DNA from: Deltaproteobacteria bacterium
GTDB lineage: Bacteria > UBA10199 > DSSB01
NCBI GenBank assembly: GCA_021772695.1
Contig: JAJFLL010000184.1
Span: 1-9,375 of the forward strand
DNA length: 9,375 bases
Direction: 5' to 3'
Positions 1 to 6,971 of the stretch are shown here, piece by piece. Below the pieces are notes generated by a model, which saw nothing but the letters and a program-made list of their open reading frames with translations, had not been told where the DNA came from and searched no databases. Numbering within the stretch: the first letter of the stretch is position 1; each line of letters opens with the position of its first letter. A program made the translations under genes and the position numbers.

Positions 1-2
1 GG

Positions 3-626
3 GATGAATCCCTCACCGATGCCAAAATGCCGCCTTCAGAACCCAATACAGGCACCCAAAAGTTAGAGGCGGAATTGGATCAAGAGCTTGATTCCTTTTT
101 ACAAACCGAAGGAGATTATTTCGGGGCAAGCAAAGAGGTTCCTGAGACCAAACCCGAAAAAAAACCCTCTACCACCTCCCCTGCTTCCAAAAAGAAAACC
201 ACCTCTAAAAAATCTCCAGCCATCGAGGATGATTCCCTTTCCAGTATCTTACGCGATATTCCCATGGAAGAAGAACCTTTGGAGGCACCGCAAGGGGAAG
301 AGGAAATTACCGGAGCCAAGATCGTCGTGGATGAAATGCCAGAGGCCTCACTTCTACTACTGGAAGGAGAATTAGACGATCCTGAATATATTTTAGGAGA
401 AACCACCAGTATCGGACGCTCACCATCTAATGATCTGGTATTGAAGGAAACCAAAGTCAGCCGACAACACTGTGCCATTCATTTTAGGGACGGACATTTT
501 GTAGTCGTCGACCTAAAAAGCGCGAATGGAATTCTTATCAACGACAAAAAAGTAGAAGAACACTATTTACAGGATGGCGAAGAACTTCGCGTCGGAAGCT
601 TTAAATTTCAATTTAATATTTTATAG
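3..626 (+). CDS. FHA-domain protein, 5' end outside the window
   Basis: The C-terminal part is a forkhead-associated (FHA) domain, a fold that binds phosphothreonine peptides and usually works with Ser/Thr kinases or in secretion and signalling complexes. Numbering from the ATG at 27, the domain spans about residues 107-199. It shows the hallmark G130-R131, S145-R-Q-H148 and N167-G168 positions. Before it lies a hydrophilic region with a Lys/Pro/Ser/Thr-rich linker (about residues 38-64) and an acidic stretch (about 67-93), probably disordered. There is no signal peptide or membrane segment, so a cytoplasmic adaptor is likely. The frame is open from the first base of the window, the ATG at 27 has no ribosome-binding site, and the residues before it look like the same acidic coding sequence, so the true start is probably upstream. 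The stop (624-626) faces polA with six bases between the stop codons. The partner and pathway cannot be told from here. Confidence 0.85.
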   Translation, partial: DESLTDAKMPPSEPNTGTQKLEAELDQELDSFLQTEGDYFGASKEVPETKPEKKPSTTSPASKKKTTSKKSPAIEDDSLSSILRDIPMEEEPLEAPQGEEEITGAKIVVDEMPEASLLLLEGELDDPEYILGETTSIGRSPSNDLVLKETKVSRQHCAIHFRDGHFVVVDLKSANGILINDKKVEEHYLQDGEELRVGSFKFQFNIL

Positions 627-632
627 CGTAGG

Positions 633-3296
633 TCAATGCGCCTCACCCCAGTTCGATCCGGTCCCCATTTCAACGGTCAACGGCACGTCAAAGCTGACGG
701 CCCCCTCCATTCGTTTTCGAACCAGCTTCTGAAGAGAAGCCAATTCCTTTTCATGGGCTTCAAAGACCAACTCGTCATGGACCTGCAATAACATGCGAGA
801 TTGCATTTTTTCATTCGACATATCTTCATCGATATCAAGCATGGCCTTTTTTATAATATCAGCGGCCGTTCCCTGAATCACCGTATTGAAGGCAATTCGT
901 TCCGAGTTGGACCTGGCACCAAAATTTTTACTATTGAGATCATGGACAAATCTACGTCGTCCCATCAAGGTACGCACTTCACCTGAGCTTCGCGCCCCAT
1001 CCAATACTTGATCACGAAATTTTTTGACCCCGACGTATTTTTCAAAATATTGATCGATATAAACCTTGGCTTCTTTTTGCGTGACCCCTAATTGGATGGA
1101 AAGGCCAAATGGAGTCTGGCCGTATACCACAGCAAAGTTTACGGTTTTTCCAGAGGCGCGCATGGCCGGGGTGACCTTTTCTTCAGGTACTTCAAAGATG
1201 CTAGCAGCTGTCATGCGATGAATATCTTCATTTTTTGCAAACGCATTCAACAGCACCGGGTCTTGCGACATTTGGGCCAACACCCTCAACTCAATTTGTG
1301 AATAATCAACGCTAAGCAAACAAAAGCCTGGCTCAGCGATGAAGGCCTTGCGAATTTTTGCGCCATCTTCGGTGCGAATCGGAATATTCTGCAGATTGGG
1401 ATCCGTACTACTGAGACGTCCGGTCTCAGCGATGGTTTGATTAAAATGAGTATGCACCCGATGGGTTTTTGGATCAGAAATTTGCAATAATGCATCTACA
1501 TAAGTTGCCTTGAGTTTCGCCAAAGAACGAAAATCCAAAATCATTTTTGGCAAGTCATGTTGTTTCGATAGTACATTCAATACCGCCACGTCCGTGGAGT
1601 TTCCCGTTTTGGTTTTTTTGATAACCGGCAAGCCTAATTTATCGAATAAAATTGTTCCCAATTGCTTGGGTGACTGAATATTGAATTTTTCATCGGCCAG
1701 CTTGTAGATTTCTCCTTCAGTCTCTTCAATTCGAGTAGTGAAATCTTTTTGCAAACTTTTTAAAAAGTCGATATCTACCTTAATACCCCAGCCCTCCATT
1801 TTCATAATGACCTGGGTTAATGGCTGTTCTAACTCCATCAATACGGAAGTTAGGTTTTGGGTCTTTAATTCCGGAACAAAGATATTGGCCAATCGCAGGG
1901 TAACATCTGCATCCTCAGCGCTGTATTCGCATGCCCTTTCTAAGGGGACTTGGGCAAAGGTTTTTGTTTTGTCTTTCCCAACCGCCTCTTCAAAGGAAAT
2001 CATTTTATGATTCAGATATTTTAATGCCAGGGAATCCAGCTTATGGCTGCCAGCAGGGTCTAACAGATAGGCGGCCAACAAGGTGTCACATTCCAGTCCC
2101 CGCACGATGATGTCGCATTTCTGCAGCATACCGGCATCATATTTAAAATTCTGGGCGTATTTTTTTTGAGATTTACTCTCAAATATAGGCTTGAGAGCCT
2201 TTAAACAATCGTTAAGATCCAACTGAGATTCGACGTCCTCATGGCCCACCGGAAGGTAGTAGGCTTCGCCCTCCGCCAAGGCAAAAGCGAGCCCGACCAG
2301 GTTAGCTTGAGATATTTCAAGGGACGTGGTCTCAGTATCAAAGGCAAATGATGAACTTTTAGAAAGTTTTTTGAGGAAGGAAGAAAAAGCTTTGGGTGTA
2401 TCAACTAAGTGATAAGAGTCTCGTGACAGGGTTTCGTTTGAGCCACCAAAAGATTCAAATAGGCGTTGAAATTCTAATTCTTGAAACAGATTTTGACAGG
2501 CTTTCCCATCTGGTTCTTTCCGGACCAGGTCTTCCCATTTCACTTCTAGAGGAACTTCAGTATGCAACTGAACCAACCAACGTGATAAATATGCCTGATC
2601 CTTAAAATTTTCTAAATTTTCCCGCTTCTTACCCTTAATATCTTCTAGATGGGCATAGACCTCGTCTAGAGATCCATACTGGGCTATCAGTTGACCAGCA
2701 GTCTTAGGCCCAATACCTGGAATACCTGGAACATTGTCCCCGGGGTCTCCGGCCAATGCCTGAACCTCCACAACCTGATCTGGCCTAACACCGAATTTTT
2801 CTAAGACTCCTTTGGCATCAATTCTTCGGTCCTTCATAGTGTCTAATAAAAGTATGCGGTCATCCACCAGCTGCATCAGATCTTTATCGCCGGTCACCAC
2901 CACTGCACCTTCATTTTTGGGAAGTATTTGATGTACCAGAGTGGCAATAATGTCATCGGCTTCAAATCCAGGCTTAATTAATATGGGAATATTTAGCGCT
3001 TGGGTGACTTTATGAATATATTCAAACTGAGGTATTAAATCTTCGGGGGGACCTTCTCGATTGGCCTTATATTTTGGGTACTTTTCTTTGCGAAAGCTGG
3101 GTTCTTTGGAATCAAATACCATCGCTAAATACTTTGGATTTTCATCCTTCAGTAATCGCAATAACATCTGAGTAAATCCAAATACCGCATTTGTTGGAAG
3201 GCCTTTAGAATTACTCAAGCTACGGATGGCATAATAGGCCCGAAAAATATAAGACGAGCCATCAATGATATAACAGGAAGGCGTTTTATTTTTCAT
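633..3296 (-). CDS. polA: DNA polymerase I with 5' nuclease and proofreading domains
   Basis: This is a complete Pol I of 887 residues, the enzyme that removes RNA primers and fills gaps in replication and excision repair. Residues 1 to about 290 form the 5' nuclease, with metal-binding acids D12, D62, E112, D114, D115, D137, D139, D184 and D187 and the helix-hairpin-helix PGIPGIG. About 295-480 is a DEDDy 3'-5' exonuclease with D320-T-E322, D387 and Y458-x3-D462, so proofreading should be active. About 490-887 is the polymerase, with motif A D664-YSQIE, motif B R713-x3-K717-x3-F721-x3-Y725-G, and motif C H840-D-E. I chose the ATG at 3296 because GAGG lies five bases before it and homologues start just before the IDGSSYIFRAYYA segment. 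An ATG at 3323 and a TTG at 3329 would add 9 or 11 residues but lack a ribosome-binding site. A perfect TTGACA box lies upstream (3331-3336, minus strand) without a convincing -10. The gene is divergent from egtB and convergent with the FHA gene. Confidence 0.97.
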   Translation of the reverse strand: MKNKTPSCYIIDGSSYIFRAYYAIRSLSNSKGLPTNAVFGFTQMLLRLLKDENPKYLAMVFDSKEPSFRKEKYPKYKANREGPPEDLIPQFEYIHKVTQALNIPILIKPGFEADDIIATLVHQILPKNEGAVVVTGDKDLMQLVDDRILLLDTMKDRRIDAKGVLEKFGVRPDQVVEVQALAGDPGDNVPGIPGIGPKTAGQLIAQYGSLDEVYAHLEDIKGKKRENLENFKDQAYLSRWLVQLHTEVPLEVKWEDLVRKEPDGKACQNLFQELEFQRLFESFGGSNETLSRDSYHLVDTPKAFSSFLKKLSKSSSFAFDTETTSLEISQANLVGLAFALAEGEAYYLPVGHEDVESQLDLNDCLKALKPIFESKSQKKYAQNFKYDAGMLQKCDIIVRGLECDTLLAAYLLDPAGSHKLDSLALKYLNHKMISFEEAVGKDKTKTFAQVPLERACEYSAEDADVTLRLANIFVPELKTQNLTSVLMELEQPLTQVIMKMEGWGIKVDIDFLKSLQKDFTTRIEETEGEIYKLADEKFNIQSPKQLGTILFDKLGLPVIKKTKTGNSTDVAVLNVLSKQHDLPKMILDFRSLAKLKATYVDALLQISDPKTHRVHTHFNQTIAETGRLSSTDPNLQNIPIRTEDGAKIRKAFIAEPGFCLLSVDYSQIELRVLAQMSQDPVLLNAFAKNEDIHRMTAASIFEVPEEKVTPAMRASGKTVNFAVVYGQTPFGLSIQLGVTQKEAKVYIDQYFEKYVGVKKFRDQVLDGARSSGEVRTLMGRRRFVHDLNSKNFGARSNSERIAFNTVIQGTAADIIKKAMLDIDEDMSNEKMQSRMLLQVHDELVFEAHEKELASLQKLVRKRMEGAVSFDVPLTVEMGTGSNWGEAH

Positions 3297-3360
3297 GGAA
3301 GCCTCAGGGGGTAATCTTTTCATACCCAAGTGTCAATGTACTTAATCTGCCGGCTTTTTC

Positions 3361-3389
3361 TTGCCCAAAACGGTAAATCCCTTTAAAAT
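3361..3389 (+). promoter_or_regulatory. candidate sigma70-type promoter for egtB-egtD
   Basis: TTGCCC (3361-3366, 4 of 6 consensus bases) is followed after 17 bases by TAAAAT (3384-3389, 5 of 6). Spacing and direction fit the egt operon in the polA-egtB divergent gap. Transcription would begin about 3395-3397, almost at the egtB ATG (3398), so the message would be leaderless or nearly so. This agrees with the lack of a good ribosome-binding site (only CAGG, 3390-3393). It is a visual match in a short gap and may be chance. Confidence 0.4.
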
Positions 3390-3397
3390 CAGGCCCC

Positions 3398-4687
3398 ATG
3401 TCGGCCAGCCTTAACAAAAATTCCCAGGCCTCCGACCCTCCGTCACAAAGTTTGACGGAGCGTTTCCGAGAAGTTCGCCAATTGAGTCTGAGCATCTGTG
3501 ACCCCCTACAAATTGAAGATTACTCGGTCCAAACCATGCCTGATGTCTCACCACCTAAGTGGCATTTAGCCCACAGCACTTGGTTTTTTGAGACCTTTCT
3601 TCTGAAGCCATACCTAGAAAATTATCAAGAATTTCATCAGAAATATAATTTCCTATTTAATAGCTATTACAAGGGAATTGGTTCTCACTACCCTAGAGCG
3701 AAACGAGGCCTACTCTCTAGACCGAGCAAATCTGATATTATAAATTATCGAGAGCATGTGGATGAAAGGATGTTTGAACTTTTGCAGACCTCCATTGCTG
3801 AAGAGGCGGGTGAAAGAGTTCATTTGGGCATACACCATGAACAACAACATCAAGAGCTGCTTTTAACCGACATAAAGCATATCCTTTGTACGAATCCTCT
3901 ACACCCTGTATATCGAAAAAAGATAGGTGGAACACCCCAGGCCATTTCACCACTTGAATATCTGAGTTTCCCCGAAGGGTTTAGCACCCTTGGATTTAAT
4001 GGTTCCGGTTTTTCCTTCGATAATGAACATCCCCACCATCGCCTTTGGTTGAACAAATTTCAATTATGCCATCGCTTGATCACCAACGGTGAATACTTGG
4101 ATTTTATCAACGACGGTGCCTACCAAAACCCCCTATTATGGCTCAGCGATGGTTGGGATTGGATCCAAAACCATCAAGCCAAATCACCGCTGTACTGGGA
4201 AAACAACGATGGAAACTGGTATGAAATTTCTTTATCGGGAAAAAATCCTTTAGAATTAAATTTACCGGTCATGCATCTGAACTATTATGAGGCCGAGGCC
4301 TATGCAAGATGGTCTGGGGCCAGATTGCCCACCGAAGCCGAATGGGAGCGTGCCGCCATGGATCTTCCAGTCAAAGGTAATTTTTATCACCCCGATCTAC
4401 TACACCCCCAGCCAGCTGTCACATCGAGTAAAACGGCCCTAAATCAGATGTTCGGCGACCTTTGGGAATGGACCGCAAGCCCCTACACACCCTACCCCGG
4501 GTTTAAACCTGCCGCCGGTGCGGTTGGGGAATACAACGGGAAATTTATGGTCAACCAAGTGGTTTTGCGTGGCGGTTCTTGCTTTACACCTGATAGACAT
4601 ATACGAAAAACCTACCGTAATTTCTTTCCCCCCGGTGCCCAGTGGCAAGCGACCGGATTAAGACTCGCTAAGGACGGGCGCCCATGA
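3398..4687 (+). CDS. egtB: ergothioneine sulfoxide synthase EgtB
   Basis: EgtB is a non-heme iron enzyme that uses O2 to join a thiol (gamma-glutamylcysteine or cysteine) to the imidazole of hercynine, the central step of ergothioneine synthesis in the cytoplasm. The 429 residues are full length for the family. An N-terminal DinB-like four-helix domain (about 20-165) carries the iron ligands: a WHLAH segment with H56/H59, and H147-x3-H151-x-E153. The C-terminal FGE-sulfatase-type domain (about 185-426) has the typical SGARLPTEAEWERAA (306-320), FGDLWEWT (352-359) and LRGGS (390-394) motifs. Y90-Y91 resembles the catalytic Tyr pair reported for Chloracidobacterium EgtB, so cysteine may be a possible thiol substrate; this is inference. 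The ATG at 3398 has a poor ribosome-binding site, and residues 1-18 are not conserved-looking. A TTG at 3452 is an alternative start with no better site. The stop overlaps the egtD start as ATGA, so the two are an operon. Confidence 0.95.
   Translation: MSASLNKNSQASDPPSQSLTERFREVRQLSLSICDPLQIEDYSVQTMPDVSPPKWHLAHSTWFFETFLLKPYLENYQEFHQKYNFLFNSYYKGIGSHYPRAKRGLLSRPSKSDIINYREHVDERMFELLQTSIAEEAGERVHLGIHHEQQHQELLLTDIKHILCTNPLHPVYRKKIGGTPQAISPLEYLSFPEGFSTLGFNGSGFSFDNEHPHHRLWLNKFQLCHRLITNGEYLDFINDGAYQNPLLWLSDGWDWIQNHQAKSPLYWENNDGNWYEISLSGKNPLELNLPVMHLNYYEAEAYARWSGARLPTEAEWERAAMDLPVKGNFYHPDLLHPQPAVTSSKTALNQMFGDLWEWTASPYTPYPGFKPAAGAVGEYNGKFMVNQVVLRGGSCFTPDRHIRKTYRNFFPPGAQWQATGLRLAKDGRP
3438..3460. repeat. 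perfect 8-bp inverted repeat in the 5' end of egtB
   Basis: CTCCGTCA (3438-3445) and TGACGGAG (3453-3460) are exact reverse complements separated by seven bases (CAAAGTT). In RNA this forms a stable eight-pair stem starting 40 bases after the egtB ATG. It covers codons 14-21, in the variable N-terminal tail ahead of the conserved DinB domain. No run of T follows, so it is not an intrinsic terminator. It could be an operator, a translational control hairpin, or chance. Confidence 0.55.
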
Positions 4688-5640
4688 TTTTTCACGACCT
4701 ACATCACGAAGAAGAAAACTTTTATCAAGAAGTGCAAAAAGGTCTTTTGAAAGCCAATAAAAAACTGCCTCCAAAATTTTTTTACGATCGCCTAGGCAGT
4801 GACTTATTTTCTCAAATCACTTCTCTTCCCGAATACTATCTCACTCGAACCGAATTGAATATTCTTCATCACCAAGGAGAATCCATCGGAAAATTACTGC
4901 CAGAAAATCTAATTATTGTAGAATATGGCTGTGGGAGTTCCGAAAAAATTTTTCATTTGCTCAATGTATTAAGAAGTCCATCATCTTATGTGGCGATTGA
5001 TATCTCTCGGGAACATCTATTAGATCTTGCCAAGGGGTTGGTCAGTGATTTTCCTAAATTAGAAATTATTGCTATTTGCGCTGATTTTACGAAAAAATTT
5101 AACTTACCACTAAATGGAAAACATCAAAATCTACCCCGATTGGCATTTTTTCCCGGTTCTTCCATCGGAAATTTCGAACCCGAGGGAGCTCAAGCCTTTT
5201 TGCAACAAATCGCCGATGAAATGGGGCCAGGCGGCGGCCTTCTGATTGGAGTCGATCTCAAAAAGCCCGACGATGTTTTGCACCAGGCCTATAACGACCA
5301 ACAAGGGCTAACGGCACGCTTCAATAAAAACGTATTAAAGCGTATCAATCGAGAGTTGGGTGGTAATTTCGATCTCGGCAAGTTTCAACATCGAGCCTTT
5401 TACAATCCAACGGAGGGTCGAATTGAAATGCATTTGGAATCTATGGAAGACCAATGCATTCCCATCAATGGTTATAAGGTTGAGTTCTCACAAGGTGAAA
5501 CCATCCACACGGAAAATTCTTATAAATACCACATATCCGAATTTCAAAACCTGGCCGCCTCGGCGGGCTGGTCGGCCCAAGCGGTTTGGACCGACCCCAA
5601 GAAATTCTTCAGCCTGCAATATTTTATCAGTAATAAATAG
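4684..5640 (+). CDS. egtD: L-histidine N-alpha-methyltransferase EgtD
   Basis: EgtD transfers three methyl groups from S-adenosylmethionine to the alpha-amino group of histidine, giving hercynine, the substrate of EgtB. The 318 residues match the usual family size (about 320). The SAM site shows as EYGCGSSEK (80-88) and AIDIS (104-108). The family segment PGSSIGNFEP (157-166) supplies N163, equivalent to the histidine-binding Asn of mycobacterial EgtD. Y203, and E277-x-S279 in HTENSYKY, match the other known histidine-binding residues, and YYLTRTE (51-57) is a further family signature. All the substrate contacts I can place are present, so activity is expected. The start ATG overlaps the egtB stop (ATGA), and AAGGA lies nine bases upstream inside egtB, so translation is probably coupled. 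The TAG stop faces the stop of the OmpA-family gene with only five bases between. The protein is soluble, with no signal peptide. Confidence 0.96.
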   Translation: MIFHDLHHEEENFYQEVQKGLLKANKKLPPKFFYDRLGSDLFSQITSLPEYYLTRTELNILHHQGESIGKLLPENLIIVEYGCGSSEKIFHLLNVLRSPSSYVAIDISREHLLDLAKGLVSDFPKLEIIAICADFTKKFNLPLNGKHQNLPRLAFFPGSSIGNFEPEGAQAFLQQIADEMGPGGGLLIGVDLKKPDDVLHQAYNDQQGLTARFNKNVLKRINRELGGNFDLGKFQHRAFYNPTEGRIEMHLESMEDQCIPINGYKVEFSQGETIHTENSYKYHISEFQNLAASAGWSAQAVWTDPKKFFSLQYFISNK

Positions 5641-5650
5641 TTTTTCTATT
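5636..5650. repeat. AATAG-TTTTT-CTATT inverted repeat holding both stop codons
   Basis: The junction of egtD and the OmpA-family gene is a small palindrome: five-base arms AATAG and CTATT around TTTTT. The left arm ends in the TAG stop of egtD, and the right arm begins with the complement of the TAG stop of the opposite gene. The stem is short and A/T-rich, so it is unlikely to terminate transcription well by itself. Confidence 0.4.
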
Positions 5651-6971
5651 GTGCGTTATTGACCGCCTCGACGAAGATCTGCACGCGACGGTTTTGTTCT
5701 CGGTTCGCTTCATCCGTATTGGGTACCAGCGGATTCGCTTCGCCGTAGCCTTGCACCGTGCCGATGCGGTCGGGTGAAATACCCTGCGCCTCGAGGTAAT
5801 TCTTTACCGAGTTGGCCCGTCGCCCACTCAATCGATCGTTGTAGCTGTTGGTGCCCAAATCACAGGTGTAGCCGTCGATCTTGATCTTCGTCACCTCAGG
5901 ATGCGCCTTCAAGAAGCCAGCGATCTTATCTAAGGTGGGCTTGCTGATGTCTCTTATGCTCCATCGGTCAAAATCGAAGTAGATCTTGTCTTTTAAAGTC
6001 AACTCGTCGCCCACCTGAATCTCGTTCATGGGCGGCGGCGGTACGGTCACCTCGGCCAAGGGTCGCTTGGTATAGGTGTAACCCACAAATCCCCGAATCG
6101 CCGGTTGTCCGATGCCGTGCAAGACGCCTAGGCCCACACCCGCGTTGATGTCGTGGTTGTTGGCCCAGGTGTAGCGAAAGCCCACTCGACCTTCCAGGGG
6201 CGTGGTGCGCTGAGAAGAATAAAAATTATTCACCACCGTGGCCGTCTGAAATTCTCCGATGATGTGAAAGACATTCTTGATCACCGCCACACTCAATCCC
6301 AAGGAGGCCAAAAACTCGTCGTTGATCTCGTTGCCGCCCACATCGATGAATTTGCCCCGCACGTTATAGCCTAGGTTCAAGGCCAAGCTCACCCGTTCCC
6401 CGATCTTGCCGTCGATGACGATGATGCCACCACCGCCGAAGGAGCCGTCGCCCAAGAAATCGGTGCTGTTGGTGGAGGTGGGAAAGCGCACAAAGGGAAT
6501 CACCGCGATCCCCACGCCATGCTTCTCTCGGTCCAATACCCGAAATTTAAAATACAGTTCCACATCGCCTAAGGCGAAGTTGCTCTCGTTTATCCCTAAG
6601 AGCGGGGCATTCAGGCTCTCATAGAGATGGACCGGGATGGCCACACCTACGGTGAACCAGTCCAAGACGCCGTAGGAACCCACGATATTGGCGTCTAAGA
6701 GGTGATCGACGATGCCCGAGACCCGATCGAAGTTGGCATTGCCAAATTCATAGGGTCGGTAGGCGTAATCGAGAAAGAAGCCCACGTGGAAGTTACGCTT
6801 CAGCATGGTCTCAGAGCCATAAACGGTGATGAAATCGGAATCGTCTACGGTGGGGGTGAAGGTATTGACCGAGACCGAATTGGTCAGGGCCTGAACTTCT
6901 GGGATGCCCCCGGCCAACAAGCACAGGGCGATCAGCCCCAAGAGCACGCCTCTGCGAAAGCGTAGGGCCAA
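5646..6971 (-). CDS. possible internal start: stand-alone 441-aa OmpA-family protein
   Basis: This alternative translation product is nested in frame within the large gene. A TTG codon at 6971-6969 (residue 764 of the long frame) would begin MALRFRRGVLLGLIALCLLA, a classic signal peptide with a positive start, hydrophobic core and V-Q-A cleavage site at residues 789-791 of the long frame. The product would be a signal peptide, an outer-membrane barrel, a proline hinge and an OmpA C-terminal domain, a size and plan common for OmpA-family proteins. Only weak G-rich sequence precedes the TTG, with no clear ribosome-binding site, and no separate promoter was recognised. Independent translation is therefore possible but not shown; coupling to the upstream part or protein processing are alternatives. 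Confidence 0.3.
   Translation of the reverse strand: MALRFRRGVLLGLIALCLLAGGIPEVQALTNSVSVNTFTPTVDDSDFITVYGSETMLKRNFHVGFFLDYAYRPYEFGNANFDRVSGIVDHLLDANIVGSYGVLDWFTVGVAIPVHLYESLNAPLLGINESNFALGDVELYFKFRVLDREKHGVGIAVIPFVRFPTSTNSTDFLGDGSFGGGGIIVIDGKIGERVSLALNLGYNVRGKFIDVGGNEINDEFLASLGLSVAVIKNVFHIIGEFQTATVVNNFYSSQRTTPLEGRVGFRYTWANNHDINAGVGLGVLHGIGQPAIRGFVGYTYTKRPLAEVTVPPPPMNEIQVGDELTLKDKIYFDFDRWSIRDISKPTLDKIAGFLKAHPEVTKIKIDGYTCDLGTNSYNDRLSGRRANSVKNYLEAQGISPDRIGTVQGYGEANPLVPNTDEANREQNRRVQIFVEAVNNAQ

Noticed and set aside
577..590. Perfect inverted repeat GCGAAG-AA-CTTCGC near the end of the FHA gene, considered as a terminator for polA
   Set aside because: The two-base loop forces the stem to open, and no T-run follows on either strand. 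It lies in coding sequence for the end of the FHA domain.
2705..2735. Short direct repeat around AATACCTGGAATACCTGGAA
   Set aside because: It encodes the conserved PGIPGIG helix-hairpin-helix of the Pol I 5' nuclease, so protein constraint explains it.
3331..3336. Perfect TTGACA on the minus strand as the polA promoter
   Set aside because: The bases 16-18 positions downstream (TTACCC/TACCCC) are a poor -10, so it was mentioned under polA but not called as a promoter.
5549..5580. GC-rich CCGCC-GA-GGCGG element inside the egtD end, considered as a terminator for the OmpA gene
   Set aside because: The loop is too small, the stem is interrupted, and it is followed by CCAGG before only four T bases. 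It is explained by egtD codons.
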